The notes below the pieces were generated by a model, which was given only the letters and a program-made list of their open reading frames with translations, had not been told where the DNA came from and did not search any database. Of a stretch of 21,882 bases of DNA, positions 7,725 through 16,023 are shown piece by piece (within the stretch, counting starts at the first letter, position 1; every line of letters starts with the position of its first letter). This DNA is from Ophiothrix spiculata (lineage: Eukaryota; Echinodermata; Ophiuroidea; Amphilepidida; Ophiotrichidae). The DNA lies in assembly GCA_000969725.1 (NCBI GenBank), contig JXSR01S003875.1; one strand, 5' to 3'. Made by a program: the position numbers and the translations under genes.

Positions 7725-10700
7725 CTGCATGTGAGAAATGAAAATACATGTATGTTTATGTTTTGATGAAACAAATGACAAGGTCACAACATTTTACATT
7801 AACTTGCAAGCACGATTCATATATGAATTAAAGAATCCTAGGCAAGCTAATTTTAGCAAAGCATTTGTAATAAAGAATAGACTTGATAGAGACTACATTT
7901 AGACTTTACATTTAATTAGAACTACTTAAAATATCTTGCAAGTTTGAGCGAAGTATATTATAATTTGGGGGACAAATTTTATTGGTGTGGTATATGATGT
8001 GTTTGGGCTCTTATGTATTCTTGAGTCAATTCCGTTCAGAATACGTGTTAGCCTACTCGTATCAATTTTAAAATTATTCCAAAAGAAATTGGTGAAAATT
8101 TATATACCGTCTTCTTGACGAAAAATAGACAATAAAATTCCACTGCTGTCTCCTTTACGGATCCTGAACCAGAATACTTTTATCAAACATACTTCATTTC
8201 TCTTTTTCTTGCTATCTTTTCTATTTTCAGCATTTTTTCAATGATGTATTGGCCATGCCAGCATGCATAGATTAGCCATTTCTGGCTATCCAGGTTGGTA
8301 CTTTCAGGCATGAGAATGATTTTTCATTAAAATATCTGAATTTGGTAAAATTTAAGCAAAAAACCTCTAAAGTGGCTAAAACAAGCTCCAAATTATCTGA
8401 ATTTGGATGATTTTGGATGACAAAGTATCTGAAATCAGATAATTATCTGAAGATTCTCATGCCTGACTTTGTATTCATGAGCTTGAAAGAGACCATGAGT
8501 TCATCATGGATCTAATGGCACGTGTCCGTCACTGATCAACTGAGGTAAACAACAACAACAATTACCCAGTCACAGCATGGTCATTTGACTTCCATGGACT
8601 TAAGTGATTGCTTTAACCCTGATCTGGACCTGAATGTTATGTAATATTATGACAGTCTACTTAGTGTGAATATCATGTCTTGTGATACTGTGGAAAGAGT
8701 CTGAGTCATACTTATTTGAGCTCTGCAGTAGAAATTGATTCTTTTAAGGTGGTTCGAAAGGATGTTTCTGTAAATTAGAAACTGCATTTAGAGGCACTTG
8801 ATTACATTGAACAAGTAAAGCTTAAAAGACTGAGCAAAATGGTTTTTGTTTGAAGGAAATCGGACATACGGTTGCCAAGATATGCTTGATTTTAACTTCT
8901 TTGTTTTCTATCATTTTTGCCAATATATTGATAAAGTTAATGAGCAACATTGGCTATATGTGCTCATTAATATTCATATTTGCCAATATTTTACCAATAT
9001 CTTATGAATAAACCTTCATACTATTTTTATTTTACATAATTTTAACTTGAAACTTTGCCAATGTGTTTCTATGGCCTAAAACATTAACATATGATTTACC
9101 CGCCCATCTAATTTGCATATTTGCATAATTAATGAGCATTATACAAAAACCTAATTAATTATGCAAATATGCAAATTAGATGGGCGGGTAAATCATACTT
9201 TTAAGTTTTAGGTCATAGAAACACATTGGCAAAGTTTCAAGTTAAAATTATGAAAGGTAAAAGTAGTATGAAGGTTTATTCATAAAATATTGGAAAAATA
9301 TTGGCAAAAATTAATATTAATGAGCACATTTTGCCAGTTTTCCTCATTAACTTCATCAATATATTGGCAAAAACAATAGAATACAAAGAAACTTTAAACA
9401 GCAATATCTCAAAAACCGTTTGTCCGATTTGGCTCAAATTTTGGAATTAAGATTATTTTGCTTAGCTCTTTGCAACAGGCCTATTTTTTTTATCTCAGTT
9501 AGAGTAACTTCATTTTGCCTTTAATACCACCTTAAACAAACAATGAATTAACAGTCTTTAAATTAACAAAATGATTTTTAATATCAACTATTGACTTCCT
9601 ATTCTTGACATTGAGGAATGTTGGGAACAAAAAATTTACCTGTAGTTTTCAGGGACATAGGTATCACGTCTTGCGGTGATACGGGCAGTGTATGATCCAC
9701 ATCTTCTTTTGCTGTGTCTTCGATAGTGACATTATCATTCTCGACCTCGCCACTTGCACCATTACTATCCTTATCTTTGGTTTGTCCAGTAAGCTTATCT
9801 TTGGCTGGTTCAAGTATGCCCTGTTCAACTAGGAATTCGTCGATGTCCATAAATTCTAACTTGAGGTTATTATCTCCATAGAGCATGGTATCATCCCATA
9901 GTTTAGGTCCCAAGAAAGCATTTGTGGGGTCAACATTTCCAAATGGGTCAAAGCTCAATTCAAGTTCTTTTTCCTTTTCTTTGTGTTTGTCGCTCTCCTT
10001 TTGTGCATCTCCATCTTTGTTGATTATGTCTGAAATTAAACAGAAACATACTCTTTTAGTTAAATACAAATAAACATATTTCGAGAAACTCTAAATATTT
10101 CATTGCTTAAAGATCATATTTCCAAATTAAAGGAGCATTGTCCGATTGTCTCAACTTTTTTGAGATTTTGGTACCAAAATATTGCTCATATTTTTCTCAT
10201 AACCCATGTGAAATTTCACGGCTGAGTTATGTTCCGTTTTGGAGATATATACGAAAATGTGTCTATGGTAACCATAATTAATTTTGCACAGACTTATTAT
10301 AGGTCGCTCTGAAATACAAATTTGCCCATAAAATTAAAATGGTTTGACCGATTCACCTGAAATTAGAAATTTAGATCTCTTGAGTGGTCTTTTTTCAGAC
10401 ATTGAAAACTAAATTTTGAAAAATCGGACCAAGCTCCTTTAAGAGTAACAAATTTGGGAATTTACAAAAATTGCAGAAAAATGGCTCAAATTGTAGTGCC
10501 AAATTGCAGAACAAATCGGTGATTTGTGACCCATCATATCGAAAGGTACCTTAAGGTCAGCATAGTAAATTACGAGATACGGGCCATTGAAGCTGAGCTT
10601 AGTCAAAAGTCGTGGCAAAGGACAAAGGTCGAATTTCATCAGAAACGTTACCTTCAAAGTGTATTTCTATCATATTAATCAGGTTCCAATATCAAAAACA

Positions 10701-13700
10701 TAAGACAAATCTATATTTTGAAAACCAAGATAAAAATCATTTCTTCATTCAAGTTTTATCAGTACAAAAACTTTAAACTCTTAATTTCTCAGTTTACTGA
10801 ATCAGCCTGATGTCATTTACCAATTTTTGCAATCGAACATCCAATAAGGCAAAAGCAAGGTGTCATGTTAAAGCTAAAATACATTCTTTCAGATGAGACC
10901 TGAAAGATGAGACATGAAATCAATTTTCATTTTGGGACCCTTATGGTACCTTACGATATGACGGGTCACATTTAGTATATGGGTCCCCTTGATTTCTTAC
11001 ATTGTAAAGAGAGGGTTTATGTTGCACCGATTAATTTACCAATTATAAAAACAAAATATTGCAATTACCACGATTACATCGAAGGGGAAACATTGAAGAG
11101 CAATACATCAATTCTATAACTTATTTTAAATCACACCGTGTATGTTACTTATTTGTCATGTGTCAGCTCTGAACCCCACCTCCGGGGTAGTCTGAGTTTC
11201 CAGACCCATACTCCATTTCATTACATATTGGGTCTGGGCTAACAGCCATTGACTTCTGCGAAACGCTGACAAAATTTTGAAATACGAAGCAGATGCACCT
11301 CTTGAAGCAACAGATGTATGTGATCACTATCAAATAGCACTCGCTCAAGAAGAATTCATGATCAAATGCTTTCATGTACCAAAAATCGACATTAGTAATG
11401 CAATACACAGGTAATATAAAATGTCTTTAAGGCGTCGACAAAGTCTAACTAATGTGTACAAAGTCACGTTTTGCCCTACTTACGGTCAAAATGATGTAAA
11501 CAAACTTACAAAATCTCCGATTTTTCAAGTCCAAATGTGCCATTAGTCGTCGCAATTAATGTTTTAGTTAGTGGAACTAATGCTCTTGCTTTTGTCAAAC
11601 ATCGATGTACGCAACTTGAAGAAAAAAAACCGGGTTGGCCAATTTTTGGCCATTGCGGCGTTGCAGTCAAGGGGCGTTAGACTTAGCTACTCCGGGGAGG
11701 GTGTTGACAAATCTACCCAGATATTATGATCATCCTGATGACATGCTGTACTGTGCACAGAATTCAGATCTGGACTAGTCCTGGCATCATGACACTTGAC
11801 TTAAGTCAAGTGCCAGGACTAATCTGGACCAAAATTTTGAATCCCACTTCTGACACCGTGTGTAGTTATTTACTTGTCATGTCACCCCTTGCCTTGCTTG
11901 AGATACTCAAGCTAAAAACTGTCTTTGCTTGTGCCAAAATGAATAGGACAGCCTAACAGTAAATTGTGCATAAAATATACACTAATGTGACATTAAAAAC
12001 TAGAAATCTGTTGGGGTTTTTTCATGTACATGAAAGGTCACAAGTCCTGAACCCTTTATTGCCAAACCCGTATTTGGGTATTATAAATTATAATTATTAA
12101 TAAAAGACAGAATAAAATTTGCTTTAATAATAAGAAAGTTCTGGTCTAAATTGTAACCTTTGTAGATAAAAAAAATTATTTAAATATAAAATACATAATG
12201 AAATTAATGACAAATTTTTTACTAAATTTTAAAGGAAATTCCTGATCTTCATTTTGAATTTTATTAATCTTCTAAATTCTATTATAAACAGAGAATTTAA
12301 ACAAGAAATGAGAATTTATATTAGTAACAATTCCTAAAGATATAAAGTGCAAGAAGCTAGAAGCACGGGCAAGAAGCACAAAATGGAATGGTTAGTTCAT
12401 TATCATTCTCGACCTCGGCACTTGCAGCATTACTATCCTTATCTTTGGTTTGTCCAGTAAGCTTATCTTTGGCTGGTTCAAGTATGCCCTGTTCAACTAG
12501 GAATTCGTCGATGTCCATAAATTCTAACTTGAGGTTATTATCTCCATAGAGCATGGTATCATCCCATAGTTTAGGTCCCAAGAAAGCATTTGTGGGGTCA
12601 ACATTTCCAAATGGGTCAAAGCTCAATTCAAGTTCTTTTTCCTTTTCTTTGTGTTTGTCGCTCTCCTTTTGTGCATCTCCATCTTTGTTGATTATGTCTG
12701 AAATTAAACAGAAACATACTCTTTTAGTTAAATACAAATAAACATATTTCGAGAAACTCTAAATATTTCATTGCTTAAAGATCATATTTCCAAATTAAAG
12801 GAGCATTGTCCGATTGTCTCAACTTTTTTGAGATTTTGGTACCAAAATATTGCTCATATTTTTCTCATAACCCATGTGAAATTTCACGGCTGAGTTATGT
12901 TCCGTTTTGGAGATACCTATGAAAATGTGTCTAATTATGGTAACCATAATTAATTTTGCATTATTATAGGTCGCTCTGAAATACAAATTTGCCCATAAAA
13001 TTAAAATGGTTCGACCGATTCAGCTGAAATTTGAAATTTAGATCTCTTGAGTGGTCTTTTTTCAAACATTGAAAACTAAATTTTGAAAAATCGGACCAAG
13101 CTCCTTTAAGAGTGACAAATTTGGGAATTTACAAAAATTGCAGAAAAATGGCTCAAATTGTAGTGCCAAATTGCAGACCAAATTGGTGATTTGTGACCCA
13201 TCATATCGAAAGGTACCTTAAGGTCAGCATAGTATGTAAATTACGAGATAGGGGCCATTGAAGCTGAGCTTAGTCAAAAGTCGTGGCAAAGGACAAAGGT
13301 CGAATTTCTAATTTCATCAGAAGCGTTACCTTCAAAGTGTATTTCTATCATATTAATCGGGTTCCAATATCCAAAACATAAGACAAATCTATGTTTTGAA
13401 AACCAAGATAAAAATCATTTCTTCATTCAAGTTTTATCAGTACAAAAACTTTCTCAGAACTATAGTTTACTGAATCAGCCTGATGTCGTTTACCAATTTT
13501 TGCAATCGAACATCCAATAACCAAAAGCAAGGTGTCATGTTAAAGCTAAAATTCATTCTTTCAGATGAGACCTGAAAGATGAGACCTGAAATCAATTTTC
13601 ATTTTGCCCTTATGGTACCTTACAATATGACGGGTCACATTTAGTATGGGTCCCCTTGATTTCTTACATTGTAAAGAGAGGGTTTATGTTGCACCGATTA

Positions 13701-14944
13701 TTTTTCCAATTATAAAAACAAAATATTGCAATTACCACGATTACATCGAAGGGGAAACATTGAAGAGCAATTCATCAATTCTATAACTTATTTTAAATCA
13801 CACCGTGTATGTTACTTATTTGTCATGTGTCAGCTCTGAACCCCACCTCCAGGGAGGGTGGTGACGAACAGGGTTGTCACTACACCGGCAGAGGCGGGCG
13901 GAACCACCCGGTTCTCTTAATTTTTACCCGGCTCTCAGGTGGATTTTGAGTCAAAATACCCAGCACTCAAGGCTCAAAAGTTACAAAATCATTGAAGAAT
14001 CATTAAAAAATTGAACAATTATTAACAAAATTTCTATTTTCTTACTATTTCACACAAATTTTACCCGGCACTAAAAGTTGCCTGGTGACAACCCTGGTGA
14101 CAAATCTACCCAGATATTATTCATCATCCTGATGACATGCTGTACTGTGCACAGAATTCAGATCTGGACTAGTCCTGGCATCATGACTCTAGAGTCTTAA
14201 GTCAAGTGCCAGGATAATCTGGACCAAAATTTTGAATCCCACTTCTGACACCGTGTGTAGTTATTTAGTCACCCCTTGCCTTGCTTGAGATACTCAAGCT
14301 AAAAACTTTGCTTGTGCCAAAATGAATAGGACAGCGTATCAGTAAATTGTGCATAAAATATACACTAATGCGACATTAAAAACTAGAAATCTGTTGGGTT
14401 TTTTCATGTACATGAAAGGTCATGATAAGTCCTGAACCCTTATTGCCAAACCCGTATTTTAACCGTTTAAGAGTATTTGGGTATTTTTAGGTACTATTAA
14501 AAGACAGAATAAAATTTGCTTTAATAATAAGAAAGTTCTGGTCTAAATTGTAACCTTTGTAGATAAAAAAAATTAAAAAAAATAAAATTAATATGAAATT
14601 AATGACAAATTTTTAAATAAATTTTAAAGGAAATTCCTGATCACCATTTTGAATTTTATTAATCTTCTAAATTCTATTATAAACAGAGAATTTAAACAAG
14701 AAATGAGAATTTAATACTACATATTTAATATTAGTAACAATTCCTAAAGATATAAAGTGCAAGAAGCTAGAAGCACGGGCAAGAAGCACAAAATGGAATG
14801 GTTAGTTCATTAGTACTTTACAATATATTTACCTGGTTCTTGTTGTTCGTTTTCTTTAGGCAGAAGTAAGAACGGGTTTTGCAGCAATGACTTCAAGGTG
14901 ACTCCCCCTTGCTGTTCACCAGAATCCATTGACATTGTGTCCAT
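7258..14944 (-). CDS. hlf: PAR bZIP transcription factor (HLF/TEF/DBP/Pdp1 family), complete, 3 exons
   Basis: The join of 14944-14833, 10029-9640 and 7724-7258 (minus strand) gives 969 nt, or 322 aa plus stop, close to vertebrate family lengths of about 295-325. Both junctions are phase 1 and restore Asp codons (residues 38 and 168). Residues 19-24 (SLLQNP), 75-79 (AFLGP) with LW, and 96-104 (EFMDIDEFL) match conserved N-terminal and activation-domain blocks of HLF/TEF. About residues 200-245 form the proline- and acidic-rich (PAR) domain, including a [17 protein letters not shown] core. Residues 247-268 are the basic region ([20 protein letters not shown]). Leucines at 279, 286, 293, 300 and 307 form a five-heptad zipper. 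It should be a nuclear dimeric regulator; family members bind RTTAYGTAAY and many are clock-controlled. The choice among HLF, TEF and DBP names is arbitrary, because invertebrates usually have one ortholog. Confidence 0.95.
7725..8304 (-). other. bZIP intron 2, part adjoining exon 3
   Basis: Intronic sequence without recognised elements apart from AT-rich tracts. Intron 2 as a whole spans 7725-9639 (1915 bp). It carries two transposons, at 8305-8465 and 8748-9531. Confidence 0.6.
8300..8470. mobile_element. hAT-like MITE (CAGGCATGAGAAT TIRs, 5-bp TSD) in intron 2
   Basis: The element at 8305-8465 begins CAGGCATGAGAAT and ends with its inverse, ATTCTCATGCCTG. The direct repeat ACTTT flanks both sides (8300-8304, 8466-8470). 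Its 161-bp interior has repeated ATCTGAATTTGG and ATCTGA units. CAGG termini with a short target duplication suggest a hAT-related group, but five bases is shorter than the classical eight. Confidence 0.72.
8744..9535. mobile_element. 784-bp foldback transposon with TTAA TSD in intron 2
   Basis: The element at 8748-9531 is almost entirely two inverted arms of about 380 bp meeting near 9140. Its ends GGTGGT/ACCACC abut TTAA on both sides (8744-8747, 9532-9535). Matching arm segments include ATCATTTTTGCCAATATATTG-like, TATGAATAAACCTTCATACT-like and GATTTACCCGCCCATCTAAT. The apex pairs TTAGATGGGCGGG with its complement around a loop of fewer than 50 bases. TTAA target sites are typical of piggyBac and Kolobok elements. 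There is no coding capacity. Confidence 0.85.
9640..10029 (-). CDS. hlf: bZIP gene coding exon 2 (full copy)
   Basis: This 390-nt exon is phase 1 at both ends. The acceptor is TTTAATTTCAG and the donor ACAG|GTAAAT. It encodes a lysine/glutamate-rich linker, then the conserved AFLGP...LW...EFMDIDEFL activation block, then a polar acidic tail ending SLKTT. Its first 300 nt (10029-9730) are duplicated at 12697-12398. The two copies differ at only two bases, both changing Gly to Ala. Confidence 0.93.
10127..10442. mobile_element. TTAA-flanked MITE family B in intron 1, copy A
   Basis: The element at 10131-10438 (308 bp) starts AGGAGCATTGTCCGATT. Its inverted right end reads AGGAGCTTGGTCCGATT, two mismatches in 17. 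TTAA flanks both ends (10127-10130, 10439-10442), as in piggyBac/Kolobok-type insertions. It has no transposase. The paired copy in duplication copy B shows it was present before the duplication. A truncated relative is at 1706-1866. Confidence 0.85.
10522..10973. mobile_element. MITE family C with GTGACCC termini, copy A
   Basis: The element at 10526-10969 (444 bp) has TIRs of about 31 bp starting GTGACCC.TCATATCG. They continue AAGGTACC with few mismatches. ATTT is present on both flanks (10522-10525, 10970-10973) and may be a 4-bp target duplication. The superfamily is not recognised. The short open frame within it is accidental. Confidence 0.75.
11180..11697. mobile_element. 502-bp insertion private to copy A, 8-bp TSD CTCCGGGG
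   Basis: Copy B has an uninterrupted CTCC(A)GGGAGGG site where copy A has 502 bp (11188-11689) bounded by CTCCGGGG twice (11180-11187, 11690-11697). The ends, TAGTCTGAGT and the complement TAGCTAAGTC, are only weakly similar. Eight-base duplications occur in hAT and some other superfamilies. Inside, an exon-like frame (about 11257-11410, containing [20 protein letters not shown]) ends at a CAG|GTAATA donor-like site. Positions 11391-11485 are identical to 15287-15381. Confidence 0.7.
12260..12265 (-). promoter_or_regulatory. Candidate poly(A) signal AATAAA downstream of exon 2'
   Basis: On the minus strand AATAAA lies about 92 bases after the TAG that would end exon 2', in AT-rich sequence. 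It could end a short transcript. This segment was intron before the duplication, and such hexamers are frequent by chance in AT-rich DNA. Confidence 0.3.
12357..12697 (-). pseudogene. Exon 2' : partial duplicate of bZIP exon 2 without its donor
   Basis: The acceptor is identical to that of exon 2 (exon start 12697). The frame copies 100 codons of exon 2, with two Gly-to-Ala changes, down to the duplication junction at 12398. It then reads through into intron sequence for 12 codons ([13 protein letters not shown]) to a TAG at 12357-12359. The normal donor is missing and no strong GTRAGT replaces it. Spliced to exon 1, it would give a 150-residue protein with the activation region but no PAR or bZIP domain. 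Whether it is skipped, used as a terminal exon or silent cannot be told from DNA. Confidence 0.85.
12795..13109. mobile_element. TTAA-flanked MITE family B in intron 1, copy B
   Basis: The element at 12799-13105 is the duplication-derived counterpart of 10131-10438, with identical ends and TTAA flanks (12795-12798, 13106-13109). It has a few small indels and substitutions, for example a CTATG versus ATACG difference and shifted short insertions near its middle. Confidence 0.85.
13189..13642. mobile_element. MITE family C with GTGACCC termini, copy B
   Basis: The element at 13193-13638 (446 bp) is the duplication-derived counterpart of 10526-10969, with the same TIRs and ATTT flanks. It carries several small indels relative to copy A. 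Confidence 0.75.
13861..14104. mobile_element. hAT-type MITE private to copy B, 12-bp TIR and 8-bp TSD
   Basis: The element at 13869-14096 (228 bp) has perfect 12-bp TIRs, CAGGGTTGTCAC and GTGACAACCCTG. Its flanks GTGACGAA and GTGACAAA (13861-13868, 14097-14104) form an 8-bp duplication with one mismatch. Copy A retains the empty site, with a single GTTGACAAA near 11701. The ends, duplication length and empty site together make this a firm hAT call. No transposase is present. Confidence 0.88.
14833..14944 (-). CDS. hlf: bZIP gene coding exon 1
   Basis: Encodes residues 1-37 plus the first base of codon 38, starting [12 protein letters not shown] and including the family motif SLLQNP. An in-frame TAG lies eight codons before the ATG at 14944, so this exon holds the true first in-frame start; ATGs at residues 4 and 6 follow. 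The donor is CAG|GTAAAT, ending in phase 1. This exon lies outside the tandem duplication, whose end (14812) is only 20 bp into the intron. Confidence 0.92.
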
Positions 14945-15286
14945 CTCTTTGACTTGACTTTCAAGCTAATGTCTGTAGACAATTTAGATGTTCAGAACAG
15001 TCGAGAGAAGAAATCTCGATCTAGAAAAAAAAAAAGTTTTTATCAAACCCGACCGACGACGTCACCAGTGATGTTTTACATGGAGCAATCGTAGCGGCGG
15101 GAGCGGCAGGAACGTCGTTAGCTCACGTTGATGTACATGTGATGTTGGGTCAGTCACTCAATCAATCAATTGCGATTAATTGGTACATTGAGGATCCAGT
15201 TTTGTTGTGAGCCCACCGTATCGCGGATTTGTCTACTTGTCAATCTTTATTTAGGACTAGACTTTATCAATACTACGTAAATTCGT
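14945..15286 (-). promoter_or_regulatory. 5' UTR and probable promoter side of the bZIP gene
   Basis: Immediately upstream of the ATG there is a possible 5' UTR splice acceptor on the minus strand: a long T run then CTAG at 15022-15021. This suggests an upstream non-coding exon. A CRE-like TGACGTCG (minus strand, 15064-15057) and a partial PAR-site match ACTACGTAAA (15272-15281) are present. No TATA box at a suitable distance is convincing. Start-site position is unknown; all sites are inferences from short words. Confidence 0.35.
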
Positions 15287-15381
15287 ATTAGTAATGCAAT
15301 ACACAGGTAATATAAAATGTCTTTAAGGCGTCGACAAAGTCTAACTAATGTGTACAAAGTCACGTTTTGCCCTACTTACGG
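15287..15381. repeat. 95-bp patch identical to part of the intron 1 insertion
   Basis: These 95 bases match 11391-11485 without a single difference, in the same orientation. Similarity stops abruptly at both ends. In the other location the match starts just before the exon-like frame's end (AATGCAATACACAG|GTAATA). It lies about 340 bases upstream of the bZIP start codon. Confidence 0.85.
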
Positions 15382-15858
15382 CCTTGAAAGAGCTTGATAC
15401 AAGACTAACCAAATATACTACATTTAGAGAATTAGTCAATTTGTTCAATAAAGTTCCAAATTTGGAGTTTCGTGCAGTAGATAACTTTCAAAATTAATTT
15501 CAATTTGATGACAATTTCTACAATAATCAATGTAAAAATGTACTACTGGAAAGCTCTCGATTTTTTTATTTTTTTGCTTGATTTTTAGACCTACACAAGG
15601 TGTTTAGTGATTTACATAATGCACTATTAGGGATTTTTTTTGTTTCATAACTGGGATAGTCTTATTACAAACTCTTTGGAGTTCGTTTTAATTGAACCAA
15701 ATTTGATCATGACAAAAATAAAATTTAATATAGACTGGCAACACAAATGAAAAGGTCGTGTGGCTGCTCACGTGTCCTATTCTGGTCCTATTCGCCCTTT
15801 CCAGGCACACTGTTTACCAAAAATTGCGAGAGCACCAATGGCGCAGAAGCTTATCCAG
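15382..15858. other. Upstream intergenic sequence, no gene seen
   Basis: AT-rich non-coding sequence. One canonical E-box CACGTG occurs at 15769-15774, about 830 bases upstream of the bZIP ATG. It would fit clock-type control known for the family, but one hexamer is weak evidence. Confidence 0.35.
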
Positions 15859-16023
15859 TACCCTGGACAAAATCGAGTACAAAAATAGTACAACATTCCT
15901 AAGGTGCACATTTGGAACACAATTATAGTTCAGTTATAGTACAAAAATAGTACAAATTTGTGTACTATAGATGTACACCTTCGGAATGTTGTACTATTTT
16001 TGTACTCGATTTTGTCCAGGGTA
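15859..16023. mobile_element. Palindromic MITE with TA TSD in intergenic region
   Basis: The element at 15861-16021 (161 bp) begins CCCTGGACAAAATCGAGTAC. It pairs with its inverted right end for roughly 40 bp with no mismatch, then continues nearly matching through AAGGTG.ACAT. TA flanks both sides (15859-15860, 16022-16023). The interior repeats TAGTACAAA motifs. It is non-autonomous and Tc1/mariner-like by target site only. An open frame crossing its right arm is accidental. Confidence 0.82.

Larger units (their letters stand above)
9730..12397. repeat. Tandem duplication, copy A (exon-2-proximal)
   Basis: This segment spans the first 300 nt of exon 2 plus almost all of ancestral intron 1. 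It recurs in direct orientation, immediately adjacent, as copy B (12398-14812). The pentamer CATTA is present at the left breakpoint (9730-9734), the junction (12398-12402) and the right breakpoint (14808-14812), indicating a microhomology-mediated duplication. Copy A alone carries the insertion at 11188-11689. The intron shows scattered small indels relative to copy B. Confidence 0.92.
12398..14812. repeat. Tandem duplication, copy B (exon-1-proximal)
   Basis: This is a direct, colinear copy of 9730-12397, including the 5' 300 nt of exon 2, both intronic MITEs and the trailing AT-rich segment. It lacks the 502-bp insertion of copy A but has its own 228-bp hAT-like MITE at 13869-14096. Its right end lies 20 bp inside the exon 1 donor, so it keeps the original junction with exon 1. 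Confidence 0.92.

Noticed and set aside
7202-7734. Plus-strand open frames over the bZIP exon
   Set aside because: Antisense shadows of exon 3, whose minus-strand protein is clearly conserved.
9885-10073. 62-codon plus-strand frame, repeated exactly at 12553-12741
   Set aside because: It is the antisense shadow of bZIP exon 2 and exon 2'; its repetition comes from the duplication.
9730-14812. CRISPR-like or functional regulatory array
   Set aside because: The repeated blocks are explained by one tandem duplication plus known-type transposons; there is no regular spacing.
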